A stretch of DNA of 64,000 nt from Brucella pseudintermedia (GTDB lineage Bacteria > Pseudomonadota > Alphaproteobacteria > Rhizobiales > Rhizobiaceae). The notes beneath the pieces were generated by a model, which saw only the letters and a program-made list of their open reading frames with translations, made no database searches and was not told where the DNA came from. A program made the position numbers and the translations under genes. Location of the stretch: the NCBI RefSeq assembly GCF_042697365.1, contig NZ_CP137605.1; one strand, written 5' to 3'. Positions 32,529-42,051 of this stretch are shown here, in pieces. How positions within the stretch are numbered: the first letter of the stretch is position 1; every line of letters starts with the position of its first letter.

Positions 32529-32629
32529 GGCTCAATCTCCGTGCAGGAACCGGAGGCTGGGCCTCCTGTTGAATATCCCATTCTATATTGGGTGGATGTA
32601 GGGCGAATTACAGCGGCGTTAAAGCCCGC

Positions 32630-34474
32630 TTATTGTTTGGCGCGCCACCAGGTCGGCAGTTGATAACCATAAAGCGGGGTCTTCTGCGGATGTTCGATGC
32701 GGTCCCAGCGCGCCACCCATTGATAGGGCAAATGGTAAAGCGGAACGTAGTAGTCGCCGGAGATAAGCACCCGATCAAGCGCGCGGACCGCACTCACGAA
32801 ATCGGCCCGATTTCTCGCGGCCAGCAGTGCTTCGATCATGGCATCCACCGCCGGATCGGCAACGCCCGGATAGTTGAAACTCCCCTGGACATCGCGCGAA
32901 GCCGCACCCCAGCGCATCCATTGTTCATTGCCGGGAGAAAGCGAGCCGGCGAGCGCGCCGAGTATCATGTCGTAGTCGAATGTCTGCAGACGTTGCTGGT
33001 ATTGGGCGTCGTCCGCGGTGCGGATTTCCGCCGTAATGCCAAGCCGCGCGAGATTGCGCTTATATGCGAGCGCGACCTTTTCCTCATCGGGCGAGCGTGT
33101 CATGATTTCAAAGGCGAGCGGCTTGCCGGAGGGGTCGATTGCCAGGCCGTGTTCAAACCGGAAACCGGCCTCCATCAGCAGATCATAGGCTTTCTTTGCA
33201 GGCGTACGATCATGGCCACTGCCGTCCGTTACCGGCGGGTGCCACGTGCCATTCATGACATCTTCGCGGACAGCGTCGGGGAAAGGTGCAAGCAATTGCT
33301 TCTCGCGGTCGTCCGCCGGCTTGCCGACAGAAGAAAGCTCCGATCCTTCCCAGTAGCTCTGCGTGCGTCGGTATTGGTCGGCAAACAGATTGCGGTTGGC
33401 CCATTCAAAGTCGAACAACAGCCCCAGCGCCTGCCGGACCCGGCGGTCGGCAAAAATCGGGCGGCGCGTGTTGAACACGAATCCCAGCAGATTTGCTGGC
33501 GTTCCTTTCTGGAAAGTTTCCTTGATAACTTTGCCCTGTTTCACCGCCGGAAAATCATAGGATTTTTCCCAGCGCGTGGGATTCGCTTCAATGAAAACAT
33601 CCAGCAGGCCTTTCTTGAAGGTCTCGAACAGCGCCGTTTCATTGCGAAAATATTCGATGCTATAGATATCGAAATTATTCAGGCCGCGCCGCGTTGGCAG
33701 ATCCTTGCCCCAGTAATCGGGATTGCGCTTGTAGACAATGCGCTCGCCGGGCCGCACATCTGACACTATGTAGGGGCCGCTTCCGACCGGAGGGTTCAGC
33801 GTCGAATTGCCGAAGCTTGCGGCATCAATCGCATGTTTGGGCAAAACCGGCATAGAGGCGGCGATCAACAGAGGAAATTCGCGATCCGATTTGTCGTTGA
33901 AGGTGAAGCGAACGGAACGTTCTCCCGTCTTCTCGATCTTTTCGATGCGGCTCATGCGGTTGTTGTAGGGAGGGCGCCCCTTTTCTGTCAGAATGTCATA
34001 GGTGAAGATGACATCATCCACCGTTACCGGTTGCCCGTCCGACCATTTTGCCTGGGCATTGAGCGTGAATTCCACCCATGTTCGCTTTGGATCCGTGGCG
34101 ACCTTTTCGGCCAGCAGGGGATAAAGCGTGAAAGGTTCATCCCGCGAGCGCTGCATCAGACTTTCGTAGACGAAATTTTCACCATCGCCGAACAGTCCAA
34201 CTGCCGTCGTACGCATATTTTTTAGAATGAATGGATTGAGACTGTCGAAGGTACCGACGACACCCATTGCGAGCGTGCCGCCTTTCGGCGCGTCGGCGTT
34301 TGCGTAGGGAAAATGCGTAAAATTTGCCGGCAGAGCCACGTCCCCATGCATTGAGAGCGCATAGTCCGGCTGTGACTGGGCCATTGCCTGTAACGGCGTG
34401 GTGGCAACAGCAGCTACGGCAAAGCCCGCAAGAACCGCCCTGCGGAGAAACGCAATCAATCCGTTCAACTTCAA
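32630..34474 (-). CDS. Periplasmic binding protein of an oligopeptide-type ABC transporter (YejA-like)
   Basis: This 614-residue family-5 solute-binding protein has a signal peptide ending around AVAATTPLQAMAQS. Its length and motifs (DYALSMHGDVALPANFTHFP, PKGGTLAMGVVGTFDSLNPF) fit the YejA/microcin C and peptide-uptake type. The genes for its permeases and ATPases are not beside it here, so the partners must be elsewhere or shared. Substrate is inferred from family only. Confidence 0.83.
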   Translation of the reverse strand: MKLNGLIAFLRRAVLAGFAVAAVATTPLQAMAQSQPDYALSMHGDVALPANFTHFPYANADAPKGGTLAMGVVGTFDSLNPFILKNMRTTAVGLFGDGENFVYESLMQRSRDEPFTLYPLLAEKVATDPKRTWVEFTLNAQAKWSDGQPVTVDDVIFTYDILTEKGRPPYNNRMSRIEKIEKTGERSVRFTFNDKSDREFPLLIAASMPVLPKHAIDAASFGNSTLNPPVGSGPYIVSDVRPGERIVYKRNPDYWGKDLPTRRGLNNFDIYSIEYFRNETALFETFKKGLLDVFIEANPTRWEKSYDFPAVKQGKVIKETFQKGTPANLLGFVFNTRRPIFADRRVRQALGLLFDFEWANRNLFADQYRRTQSYWEGSELSSVGKPADDREKQLLAPFPDAVREDVMNGTWHPPVTDGSGHDRTPAKKAYDLLMEAGFRFEHGLAIDPSGKPLAFEIMTRSPDEEKVALAYKRNLARLGITAEIRTADDAQYQQRLQTFDYDMILGALAGSLSPGNEQWMRWGAASRDVQGSFNYPGVADPAVDAMIEALLAARNRADFVSAVRALDRVLISGDYYVPLYHLPYQWVARWDRIEHPQKTPLYGYQLPTWWRAKQ

Positions 34475-34824
34475 TCGTCCATTGTAAACAAGTTTGATGG
34501 TCGCCGCCGGGAAGCGTCGATTCGGAAACGAAAACTAGCATGATCGTACATTAAGTGCGGAATTAGGGCGTGTCCCTCACGTGACAGTGGGAGCTAAAAC
34601 AAAGTTTTTGGCGGATTCCGGGCATGGAATGTCGAAACTCATCTGGATTCATGCCTCCAGTCGTTGTAACACGGCTCCGAATTGGGCTCGGAATAGGGTC
34701 CGAACGGGGGCTAAAACCCTCAAGGTCACGCTGTTGCCGCATTTTCAAACCAGTGACGGTCTATCGCTGACTTAAATACAGAACGGGAACTATAGATCAG
34801 AGTGTTGAAAGGAACCTGTTGATC
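34475..34824. other. Intergenic region before ialB
   Basis: About 350 bp without a gene between the divergent binding protein and ialB. It contains three short related blocks (CTCCGAA, CTCGGAA, TCCGAAC; 34673-34706), the first two forming TCCGA-N7-TCGGA, which may be operator sites. Nothing else is recognised. Confidence 0.5.
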
Positions 34825-35442
34825 ATGTCCAGCACGAAGACAATCGCTGCCGCATCTGCCATTGCTGGCGCGTTCGCCCTGCTTGCCTCCGCGACGATGC
34901 CTGCATCGGCGCAGCAGCCGCCACAGGGCTGGTTCAAGGTCTGCTCGAAGCAGGAAGACAATGACATCTGCAACACGCAGAACATCGTCACTGCGGATTC
35001 CGGCCAGCTCCTGACCGCCGTCAATCTCATCGAGATCAAAGGCAAGATCAACCGCAAGATCTTTCAGGTGACCGTTCCTATCGGCCGTTTGATCCCTGCC
35101 GGCGTCGGCCTCCAGATCGACAACAACAAGCCGGTCAAGCTTGAATACGGCATCTGCTTCCCGGATCGCTGCATCGCCGAAGCTCCGCTGACCGACGATC
35201 TCACCAATGCGCTCAAGAAGGGTGGCAAGCTGACCCTGACTTCGGTCAACTATCAGAACAAGCCGAATCCGATTCCGGTTGCTCTGACCGGCTTCTCCGG
35301 CGCTTTGACTGGCCCGGCCCTCAAGCAGTCGGAACTGGAAGAACGCCAGAAGGAACTTCAGGACGCCGTCCAGAAGAAGCAGAAAGACTTTGAAGCCAAG
35401 ATGAAGGCTGAACAGGACAAGGCAAAGGGCGCGGCCAACTAA
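34825..35442 (+). CDS. ialB: Invasion-associated locus B family protein
   Basis: This 205-residue exported protein has a signal peptide ending at ASATMPASAQQ. The IalB fold follows, with paired Cys residues (GWFKVCSKQEDNDICNTQN and GICFPDRCIAE) and the block PAGVGLQIDNNKPVKLEYGI. The last 45 residues are a Lys/Glu-rich coiled coil. In Bartonella, IalB assists entry into erythrocytes; in other Rhizobiales the role is unclear. The ATG at 34825 follows AAGGAA; a TTG at 34819 is an alternative. A strong terminator follows. Confidence 0.88.
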   Translation: MSSTKTIAAASAIAGAFALLASATMPASAQQPPQGWFKVCSKQEDNDICNTQNIVTADSGQLLTAVNLIEIKGKINRKIFQVTVPIGRLIPAGVGLQIDNNKPVKLEYGICFPDRCIAEAPLTDDLTNALKKGGKLTLTSVNYQNKPNPIPVALTGFSGALTGPALKQSELEERQKELQDAVQKKQKDFEAKMKAEQDKAKGAAN

Positions 35443-35467
35443 GCTTTCGTCTAACAAGCGGAATATG

Positions 35468-35499
35468 AAAAGGGACGCTTCGTGCGTCCCTTTTGTTTT
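35468..35499 (+). terminator. Rho-independent terminator after ialB
   Basis: GGGACGC (35472-35478) and GCGTCCC (35484-35490) pair, extended by AAAA/TTTT, and are followed by TTTTGTTTT. Confidence 0.85.
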
Positions 35500-35528
35500 G
35501 AACCAAGACTGTAAGATCAAGCTCTATC

Positions 35529-35867
35529 TTAATTGGAATGCTGCGCTTTTACGCGATAAGAGCCGTTGTCCAGCCGGTCGAACATTTCTTCAATCTGCGG
35601 ATGACGCAGGGGCTCGCCGCTCAAATCCGGCACGAGGTTCTGTTCCGATACATAAGCGACATATTCGGATTCCGCGTTTTCAGCGAGCAGATGATAAAAG
35701 GGTTGATCGCGATGCGGGCGCGCTTCCTCGGGAATGGATTCGTACCATTCTTCGGTATTCGCGAATTCTGGATCCACGTCGAAGATGACCCCGCGGAAGG
35801 GGAACAGCCGGTGCTTGACAACCTGCCCAATCTGGAATTTCGCGTGCTTTATCTGTGTCATACCCAT
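35529..35867 (-). CDS. hspQ: Heat-shock hemimethylated-DNA-binding protein HspQ
   Basis: This 112-residue YccV-like protein has the family core FQIGQVVKHRLFPFRGVIFD and then PEFANTEEWYESIPEEARPH and YVSEQNL. HspQ tunes proteolysis by Lon and affects DnaA turnover. Full length. It converges with ialB and lies on the same strand as the hydroxylase, though about 90 bp apart. Confidence 0.9.
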   Translation of the reverse strand: MGMTQIKHAKFQIGQVVKHRLFPFRGVIFDVDPEFANTEEWYESIPEEARPHRDQPFYHLLAENAESEYVAYVSEQNLVPDLSGEPLRHPQIEEMFDRLDNGSYRVKAQHSN

Positions 35868-35958
35868 GCAACATTATGTAGTTCACCGCATGACAAATTA
35901 AAGTCGGCGGAGACCGGCAATTCTCTCAGTTCAATCTCTCAGTTGATCCGAAATCTGG

Positions 35959-37203
35959 TTAGCCGGAACGTTTTCTGTCGCCCCGGTGCGGAAGGCTTAG
36001 CAGTTTCGGAAGAAAGTGCGAGAAACCGCTGCCGGGCCGAAGCCCTTCGCGCATGAAGAACGCGCGCAGCGGCGCAAAGGAGCGAAGCATTTCCAGTCCC
36101 AGGCCGCGCACGATCTGCGCTGGCAGCATTCCGGAAAGAAGCGAACGATTGAGCGCATCGACGGAGCCTGTGCGTGCCAGAATATCCGGGCGTCGCGCAC
36201 GGTCATAGGCGCGCATGACCCTATCCGAACCGGGATCGACCGGATCGCTTTCGATAGCCTTGACCAGCGTTTCGACATCGCGTGAACCCAGATTGAGGCC
36301 TTGCGCGCCGATTGGCGGAAAGACGTGAGCGGCTTCGCCGATGAGAATCGTGCGCTTGGCCGCAAAGACGTGAGGCACCAGGCCCGAAAGAGGCCAGGCC
36401 TGCGGCTGAATGTCGAGCGTGATCTTGCCGAGCATGGACTGCATCATGTCCTCGATACGCCTGGCGAGTGTGGCGTCGTCAAGTGCAAGAAGCGCTTCGG
36501 CGCGCCTGGGATTGACCACCCAGACGAGGCTTGAGCGCTTGCCTTTCAGCGGCACCTGCGTGAACGGGCCTTCCTCGGTGTGAAACTCTGTCGAAATGTT
36601 CTCATGATCGACAGTGTGGGAAAAGGAAAGCACGACGGCTGTCTGCGGATAACTCCAGCGGCGTGTGCGGATGTCGGCTGCTTCACGGGCCATGGAATTG
36701 CGTCCATCCGCAGCAACGACCAGCCTTGCATGCAACGTGTCGCCGCCAGAAAGGGTGACGCTCACATGATCGCCATTGTGACGATATTCGATGACCGGCG
36801 CATTTATGCGCTCAATGTTCGGGTTGCGTGCAACCGCTTCTGAAAGTTTCTCGTTCAAAACGGCATTGGGAATATTGTAGCCGAACGCAGTTTCGTCGAT
36901 TTCACCGGCACGGAAAGTCACGACGGGGCTTCGCACAAGACGCCGCGTCGCATCGATAATGCGCATGGAGGCGAGGGCGGCAGCTTCTGGCTCGATATCC
37001 GGCCAGACGCCCAATTCTTCCAGCAATCGGATGGCGGGCATCATGAGCGCTGTCGTGCGGCGGTCTCCCTTGTCGGTCTCCGGTCCGAGCAGGATGGTGT
37101 GGTAACCCTTCGCGCCGAGTGCCAGTGCAGCCATCATCCCGGCAGGCCCGCTGCCGCTGATGACAATGTCGGTGAGTGGCTTGTTCACAACAAGATCGTT
37201 CAT
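35959..37203 (-). CDS. UbiH/UbiF-family FAD monooxygenase (ubiquinone hydroxylase-like)
   Basis: This 414-residue flavoprotein has an N-terminal FAD-binding GSGPAGMMAALALG, a middle DGRN motif and the second FAD motif GEAAHVFPPIGAQGLNLG near residue 295. Members hydroxylate the ubiquinone ring. Which ring position cannot be told from sequence. The frame runs to 37293, but the ATG at 37203 (MNDLVVNKPL) is chosen by family length. Confidence 0.85.
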   Translation of the reverse strand: MNDLVVNKPLTDIVISGSGPAGMMAALALGAKGYHTILLGPETDKGDRRTTALMMPAIRLLEELGVWPDIEPEAAALASMRIIDATRRLVRSPVVTFRAGEIDETAFGYNIPNAVLNEKLSEAVARNPNIERINAPVIEYRHNGDHVSVTLSGGDTLHARLVVAADGRNSMAREAADIRTRRWSYPQTAVVLSFSHTVDHENISTEFHTEEGPFTQVPLKGKRSSLVWVVNPRRAEALLALDDATLARRIEDMMQSMLGKITLDIQPQAWPLSGLVPHVFAAKRTILIGEAAHVFPPIGAQGLNLGSRDVETLVKAIESDPVDPGSDRVMRAYDRARRPDILARTGSVDALNRSLLSGMLPAQIVRGLGLEMLRSFAPLRAFFMREGLRPGSGFSHFLPKLLSLPHRGDRKRSG

Positions 37204-37522
37204 CGTGTTTCGTCCCTGATCCAACAGTGCGGACCTCGTGCACCGTCTGATGATTCCAGCCGCACTTAAACCGAATTGCAGCCAGAAGGCCATTCTTCCG
37301 TGGGATTATGGCGGATTTGCCTCACGCATTACTTGCTCTTTTGCGCTTATTCAGGAAAAGCTGCTACAGGATCATGGCGTTTTTCCCGAGGGAAAAAATT
37401 GTTTCGATGATCATAAGTTTTGGGGATGTCAGTTTGTGTGGTGTACGCGTTCCCCGATTGATTGAATATACTCGCCGCCTCGGGAATTGTCTTGGGCGGG
37501 ATAAGCGCGGCGACAAATTGAA

Positions 37523-38329
37523 ATGGCGGACGGCGTGAAAACCAAACTGACCGGAAAACTCAAAGCCAAGAAAGTCACCGCGCCGCAAGCCAAGGCGTTT
37601 TCGGTACATCTTCTGACGGCATCGGGTTCGTTTCTGGCATTCCTTTCCATCGTGGCGGCCAGCGACGGACGCTATACGGCGATGTGGTGGTGGCTGGGAT
37701 TGGCGCTTTTCGTCGACGGTATTGACGGCCCCATCGCGCGCAAGCTTGAGGTCAAATATGTCTTGCCGAACTGGTCGGGCGAGCTTCTCGACAACATCAT
37801 CGATTACGTCACCTATGTTTTGATACCCGCCTTCGCGCTCTATCAAAGCGGGTTCATGGGAACCTATTTGTCCTTCATATCCGGCGCAATCATCGTGGTT
37901 TCGAGTGCGATTTATTATGCCGATACGGGCATGAAGACGAAGGAAAACTTCTTCAAGGGGTTTCCGGTTGTCTGGAACATGGTGGTCTTCACGCTCTTCA
38001 TCGTCAGGCCGGGCGAGTGGGTGGCGTTTGCAACGGTTGTTGTGTCGGCGATCCTGTCGTTTCTGCCGATCAACTTCCTGCATCCCGTGCGCGTCGTGCG
38101 CCTGCGACCGCTTAATCTGACCGTTTTTCTGCTCTGGTGTGCCTTTGGCGCGGCTGCGCTCTATTATACTCTGGATGCGCCATTATGGGTCCGCGTCGGC
38201 ATATCCGTGACGGGCCTTTACATTTATTTCATCGGCGCTGTTATGCAGTTTTTCCCGGGGCTGGGAAGAACTGCAACCGTCATTGCGGCTGAGAAAACCG
38301 CCGCCGCAAGGAAGAGTGGAGAAGTATGA
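37523..38329 (+). CDS. pcs: Phosphatidylcholine synthase
   Basis: This 268-residue membrane enzyme condenses choline and CDP-diacylglycerol. The CDP-alcohol transferase motif is present: DGIDGPIAR then G and two Asp in SGELLDNIIDY. At least seven membrane segments follow. Phosphatidylcholine made this way is typical of Brucella and rhizobia. The stop overlaps the next start by 4 nt. Confidence 0.93.
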   Translation: MADGVKTKLTGKLKAKKVTAPQAKAFSVHLLTASGSFLAFLSIVAASDGRYTAMWWWLGLALFVDGIDGPIARKLEVKYVLPNWSGELLDNIIDYVTYVLIPAFALYQSGFMGTYLSFISGAIIVVSSAIYYADTGMKTKENFFKGFPVVWNMVVFTLFIVRPGEWVAFATVVVSAILSFLPINFLHPVRVVRLRPLNLTVFLLWCAFGAAALYYTLDAPLWVRVGISVTGLYIYFIGAVMQFFPGLGRTATVIAAEKTAAARKSGEV

Positions 38330-39303
38330 TGATCAACGCCATTCGCGTCCACCAGACCGGCGGGCCGGAAGTCATGAAATATGAACAGATCGAGATCGGC
38401 GAACCGGGTCCGGGCGAGGCGAAGGTGCGCCACGAAGCCGTCGGTCTCAATTTCATCGATGTCTATTTCCGCACGGGACTCTACAAGGCCGCGCAGATGC
38501 CATTCACGCCCGGAAACGAAGGCGCAGGCATGGTCGTAGCGGTTGGTCCGGGCGTCAACGATGTTCGTGTCGGTGACCGCGTTGCCTATGTGGCGACACC
38601 GGGCTCCTATGCGGACGAGCGCATTCTGCCAGCCGACCGGCTGGTAAAGGTTCCGGATAATGTCGATCTGAAAACCGCTGCCTCCATGATGCTGAAAGGC
38701 ATGACTGCACAATATCTTCTGCGGCGCACATTCAGGGTCGAGCCGGGACAGACGATCCTTTTCCATGCAGCCGCGGGCGGTGTGGGCCTGATTGCCGGGC
38801 AGTGGGCGAAACATCTCGGCGCTACCGTTATCGGTACGGCGGGGTCGGAAGAAAAGATCGCGCTGGCCAAAAAGCACGGCTACGATCACGTCATCAATTA
38901 CCGTACCGAAAACTTCGCCGAAAAGGTGAAAGAACTGACGGATGGGGCGGGCGTAGATGTGGTCTATGATTCCGTTGGCCGCGATACCTATATGGGTTCG
39001 CTGGATGTGCTGAAGCCGCTTGGCATGTTTGCCTGCTTCGGTCAGTCGTCCGGCGTCATTCCGCCATTCGATCTCGGCATTCTTGCGCAGAAGGGCTCGC
39101 TTTTCGCCACGCGGCCTACCTTGTTCAATTATATCGCCAAGCGAGCCGACCTCGAAAAGACCGCCGCCGAGCTTTTCGATGTGGTTGGAAGCGGAGCCGT
39201 CAAGATCGAGATCAACCAGACCTATGCGCTCAAGGACGCGGGCAAGGCGCATGAGGATCTGGAAGCCCGCAAGACGACCGGTACAACTATTCTGATACCA
39301 TGA
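38326..39303 (+). CDS. NADPH:quinone oxidoreductase (zinc-independent MDR family)
   Basis: This 325-residue enzyme has the Rossmann motif AAAGGVGLIAGQWAKHLGAT and the quinone-reductase block MMLKGMTAQYLLRRTF. It lacks the Cys/His zinc site of alcohol dehydrogenases. It is translationally coupled to pcs (ATGA) with no obvious metabolic link. Physiological acceptor unknown. A terminator follows. Confidence 0.88.
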   Translation: MMINAIRVHQTGGPEVMKYEQIEIGEPGPGEAKVRHEAVGLNFIDVYFRTGLYKAAQMPFTPGNEGAGMVVAVGPGVNDVRVGDRVAYVATPGSYADERILPADRLVKVPDNVDLKTAASMMLKGMTAQYLLRRTFRVEPGQTILFHAAAGGVGLIAGQWAKHLGATVIGTAGSEEKIALAKKHGYDHVINYRTENFAEKVKELTDGAGVDVVYDSVGRDTYMGSLDVLKPLGMFACFGQSSGVIPPFDLGILAQKGSLFATRPTLFNYIAKRADLEKTAAELFDVVGSGAVKIEINQTYALKDAGKAHEDLEARKTTGTTILIP

Positions 39304-39317
39304 ACTGACTGATGATT

Positions 39318-39353
39318 GCAGCGGTGTGCATATGTCCACCGCTGCTTGCTTTT
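39318..39353 (+). terminator. Terminator after the quinone oxidoreductase gene
   Basis: GCAGCGGTG (39318-39326) pairs with CACCGCTGC (39337-39345), and TTGCTTTTA follows. Confidence 0.7.
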
Positions 39354-39411
39354 AGGCTTTTCAAGAGCAGACTTGCTGGCTAAGGTCGCTCAAAAATACA
39401 AATGGGGAACA

Positions 39412-40965
39412 ATGACAGCGCCTTTAACCGACCGGCCTCTTCTGGATGTCCGCCGGCTCACGAAAGTATTTGGTCAGCTGCGGGCCTGTGATGGTGTCGA
39501 CCTCACCATCGGGAAAGGGGAGATTCACGCGCTTCTGGGCGAGAACGGCGCTGGAAAATCCACCTTCGTAAAAATGCTGTTCGGCGCGCTCCAGCCTCTG
39601 GAAGGTGAAATCGTCTGGAAGGGCCAGCCGGTCGCGATAGATGAACCTGCCGCCGCAAGAAAACTCGGCATTGGTATGGTTTTCCAGCACTTTTCGCTGT
39701 TTGATTCACTTACGGCCGCTGAAAACATCGCCTTGTCGCTGGATCGTTCACTGCCGCTTTCGGATGTTGCAAAACGTGCGCGTGAGGTTGGCAAGACATA
39801 CGGACTTCCGGTTGATCCGCAGGCCCATGTCGGCGATCTGTCCGTTGGCGAACGCCAGCGTATTGAGATCGTGCGCTGCCTTCTTCAGGAACCCGACCTC
39901 ATCATCCTTGATGAGCCAACCTCCGTGCTGACGCCGCAGGAAGCCGACAAGCTGTTTGAAACGCTGGAATGCCTGAAAGCCGAAGGCAAGTCCATCCTCT
40001 ATATCAGCCACCGTCTGGAGGAAGTGAAGCGCCTTTGTGACCGCGCAACCGTGCTGCGGCATGGCAAGGTCGTCGCGCATTGCGATCCGCGCAAGGAAAC
40101 CGCCGCGTCGCTTGCGCGCATGATGGTTGGAAACGACATCAATGTCGTGGCGCGCACTCCCATTGCGGCGGCAAATGTCGGCGATGATGCGCTTTTTGAA
40201 ATCAGGTCCCTGTCACAGCCGCCGCGCGGACCCTTCTCGACGGCATTGAAGGATATTTCACTTTCGGTCGCTGCTGGCGAAGTGGTTGGCATAGCGGGCG
40301 TTGCGGGTAACGGGCAGGGCGAATTTTTCGAAGCTGTTTCCGGTGAAGTGTTGCAGCCCAGTGCCTCGAATGTGCGTATTCGGGGTAAAGATGCCGGCAA
40401 GGCTGGCATTAGCGAAAGGCGCATGATGGGCGCGGCCTTCGTACCGGAAGAACGGCTTGGACATGGTGCCGTTCCGACGATGACGCTGACCGACAATCTG
40501 TTCTTGTCCCGCTACAAGACCGACTCAAAAATGTTCCTGCGCGGTGGCAAACTGAAGCTGGTCGCAGAGAGCGCGCTACGGTCGGCTGCGAAACGCATCA
40601 TCGAACGGATGGATGTGCGCAAGAGCGCTGAAAATCCGCCTGCGTCCGCACTTTCCGGCGGTAATCTGCAAAAATTCATCATCGGGCGCGAGCTTGACCG
40701 TTCCCCCTCGGTCATGGTCGTGAACCAGCCCACATGGGGCGTCGATGCTGGCGCTGCGGCGCATATTCGGCAGGCGCTGGTTGATCTTGCGCGTTCCGGT
40801 TCCGCAGTTCTCGTTATCAGCCAGGACCTTGATGAACTTCTTGAAATCAGCGACCGGATCGCGGTCATGAATCATGGCCAGCTTTCCGATCCAATGCCGA
40901 TTGCCGAAGTCACGCTGGAAAAGATCGGCCTCCCGATGGGCGGCGTTTCCGGAGAGGCTGCATGA
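39412..40965 (+). CDS. Nucleoside-type ABC transporter ATPase (double NBD, BMP-linked)
   Basis: This 517-residue protein has two ABC domains. The first has Walker A GENGAGKST, signature LSVGERQRIEI and Walker B IILDEPTSVL. The second has a degenerate Walker A (AGVAGNGQGE), signature LSGGNLQK and VNQPTWGVD. This asymmetry is normal for RbsA/YufO-type ATPases. It is first in a four-gene operon with two permeases and a BMP-family binding protein. A frame from 39316 is open, but the ATG at 39412 follows GGGGA. Confidence 0.9.
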   Translation: MTAPLTDRPLLDVRRLTKVFGQLRACDGVDLTIGKGEIHALLGENGAGKSTFVKMLFGALQPLEGEIVWKGQPVAIDEPAAARKLGIGMVFQHFSLFDSLTAAENIALSLDRSLPLSDVAKRAREVGKTYGLPVDPQAHVGDLSVGERQRIEIVRCLLQEPDLIILDEPTSVLTPQEADKLFETLECLKAEGKSILYISHRLEEVKRLCDRATVLRHGKVVAHCDPRKETAASLARMMVGNDINVVARTPIAAANVGDDALFEIRSLSQPPRGPFSTALKDISLSVAAGEVVGIAGVAGNGQGEFFEAVSGEVLQPSASNVRIRGKDAGKAGISERRMMGAAFVPEERLGHGAVPTMTLTDNLFLSRYKTDSKMFLRGGKLKLVAESALRSAAKRIIERMDVRKSAENPPASALSGGNLQKFIIGRELDRSPSVMVVNQPTWGVDAGAAAHIRQALVDLARSGSAVLVISQDLDELLEISDRIAVMNHGQLSDPMPIAEVTLEKIGLPMGGVSGEAA

Positions 40966-42047
40966 TGCGGATCGAACTCGTTAAACGCCCGCAGCCCTCA
41001 AAACTTTTCAGCGCCCTGTCGCCACTGCTTGCGCTGACTTTGACGCTGGTTTTCGGTGGTCTTGCTTTTGCGCTGATGGGCAAGCAACCGCTGCATGCAC
41101 TCTATGTCTTCTTTGTCGAACCTTTGTTCGATATCTGGTCGTGGCATGAATTGCTGGTGAAGGCCGCACCGCTGATCCTGATTGCGGTTGGCCTTTGCGT
41201 CTGTTTTTTGTCCAACAACTGGAATATCGGTGCCGAGGGGCAATTCATCGCCGGTGCGATAACCGGGTCGGTCTTGCCTGTCATGTTCCCGGATTTGCAG
41301 TCGTGGGTGGTTCTGCCCTTGATGATGCTTATGGGGATGGCGGGCGGTGCGGCATATGCATCCATACCCGCCTTGCTGAAGGTACGCTTCAACACGAACG
41401 AAATCCTGACCAGCCTTATGCTGGTCTATGTTGCGCAGCTCTTTCTCGACTGGCTGGTGCGCGGCGCCTGGCGCAACCCCGAAGGCTATAATTTCCCGGA
41501 AACCCGCCAGTTCAACGATAGCGCCATTCTGCCGGAAATCTGGAGCGCATCGGGCCGTGCCCATTGGGGTTTCATCTTCGCGCTTGTGGCGGCGGTGGCT
41601 GTCCGGTTTCTGCTCAAGCACACGCTGAAAGGCTTTGAGGTCAAGGTCATCGGCCAAAGCCCGAGGGCAGGGCGCTTTGCGGGTTTCAGTGCGGGCAAGA
41701 TGGTGTTCTTCGTCTTTGCGCTTTCCGGTGCGCTTGCCGGTCTTGCGGGGATTGCAGAAACTTCCGGCGCTATCGGCCAGCTCCGCCCCGTCATTTCTCC
41801 GGGCTATGGTTTCACGGCAATTATTGTCGCGTTTCTCGGACGCCTCAATCCGTTGGGGGCAATTGCAGCCGGTCTGGTGCTGGCGCTTTCCTATCTTGGC
41901 GGTGAGGCCGCACAGGTTTCCATCGGCATCTCGGAAAAATCCGCGCGCGTGTTTCAGGGCATGATCCTGTTCTTCGTGCTCGCTTGCGATACGCTTATTC
42001 TCTATCGCATTCGCTTCATATCCGCAGCTCGAGCGGGAAAGGCCTGA
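40962..42047 (+). CDS. ABC transporter permease 1 (BPD_transp_2, nucleoside-type)
   Basis: This 361-residue inner-membrane protein has about ten hydrophobic segments. The family core is SNNWNIGAEGQFIAGAITGS, plus FNTNEILTSLML and RAGRFAGFSAGKM. It overlaps the ATPase stop by 4 nt. It forms a heterodimer with the next permease. Confidence 0.9.
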   Translation: MMRIELVKRPQPSKLFSALSPLLALTLTLVFGGLAFALMGKQPLHALYVFFVEPLFDIWSWHELLVKAAPLILIAVGLCVCFLSNNWNIGAEGQFIAGAITGSVLPVMFPDLQSWVVLPLMMLMGMAGGAAYASIPALLKVRFNTNEILTSLMLVYVAQLFLDWLVRGAWRNPEGYNFPETRQFNDSAILPEIWSASGRAHWGFIFALVAAVAVRFLLKHTLKGFEVKVIGQSPRAGRFAGFSAGKMVFFVFALSGALAGLAGIAETSGAIGQLRPVISPGYGFTAIIVAFLGRLNPLGAIAAGLVLALSYLGGEAAQVSIGISEKSARVFQGMILFFVLACDTLILYRIRFISAARAGKA

Positions 42048-42051
42048 TCTC

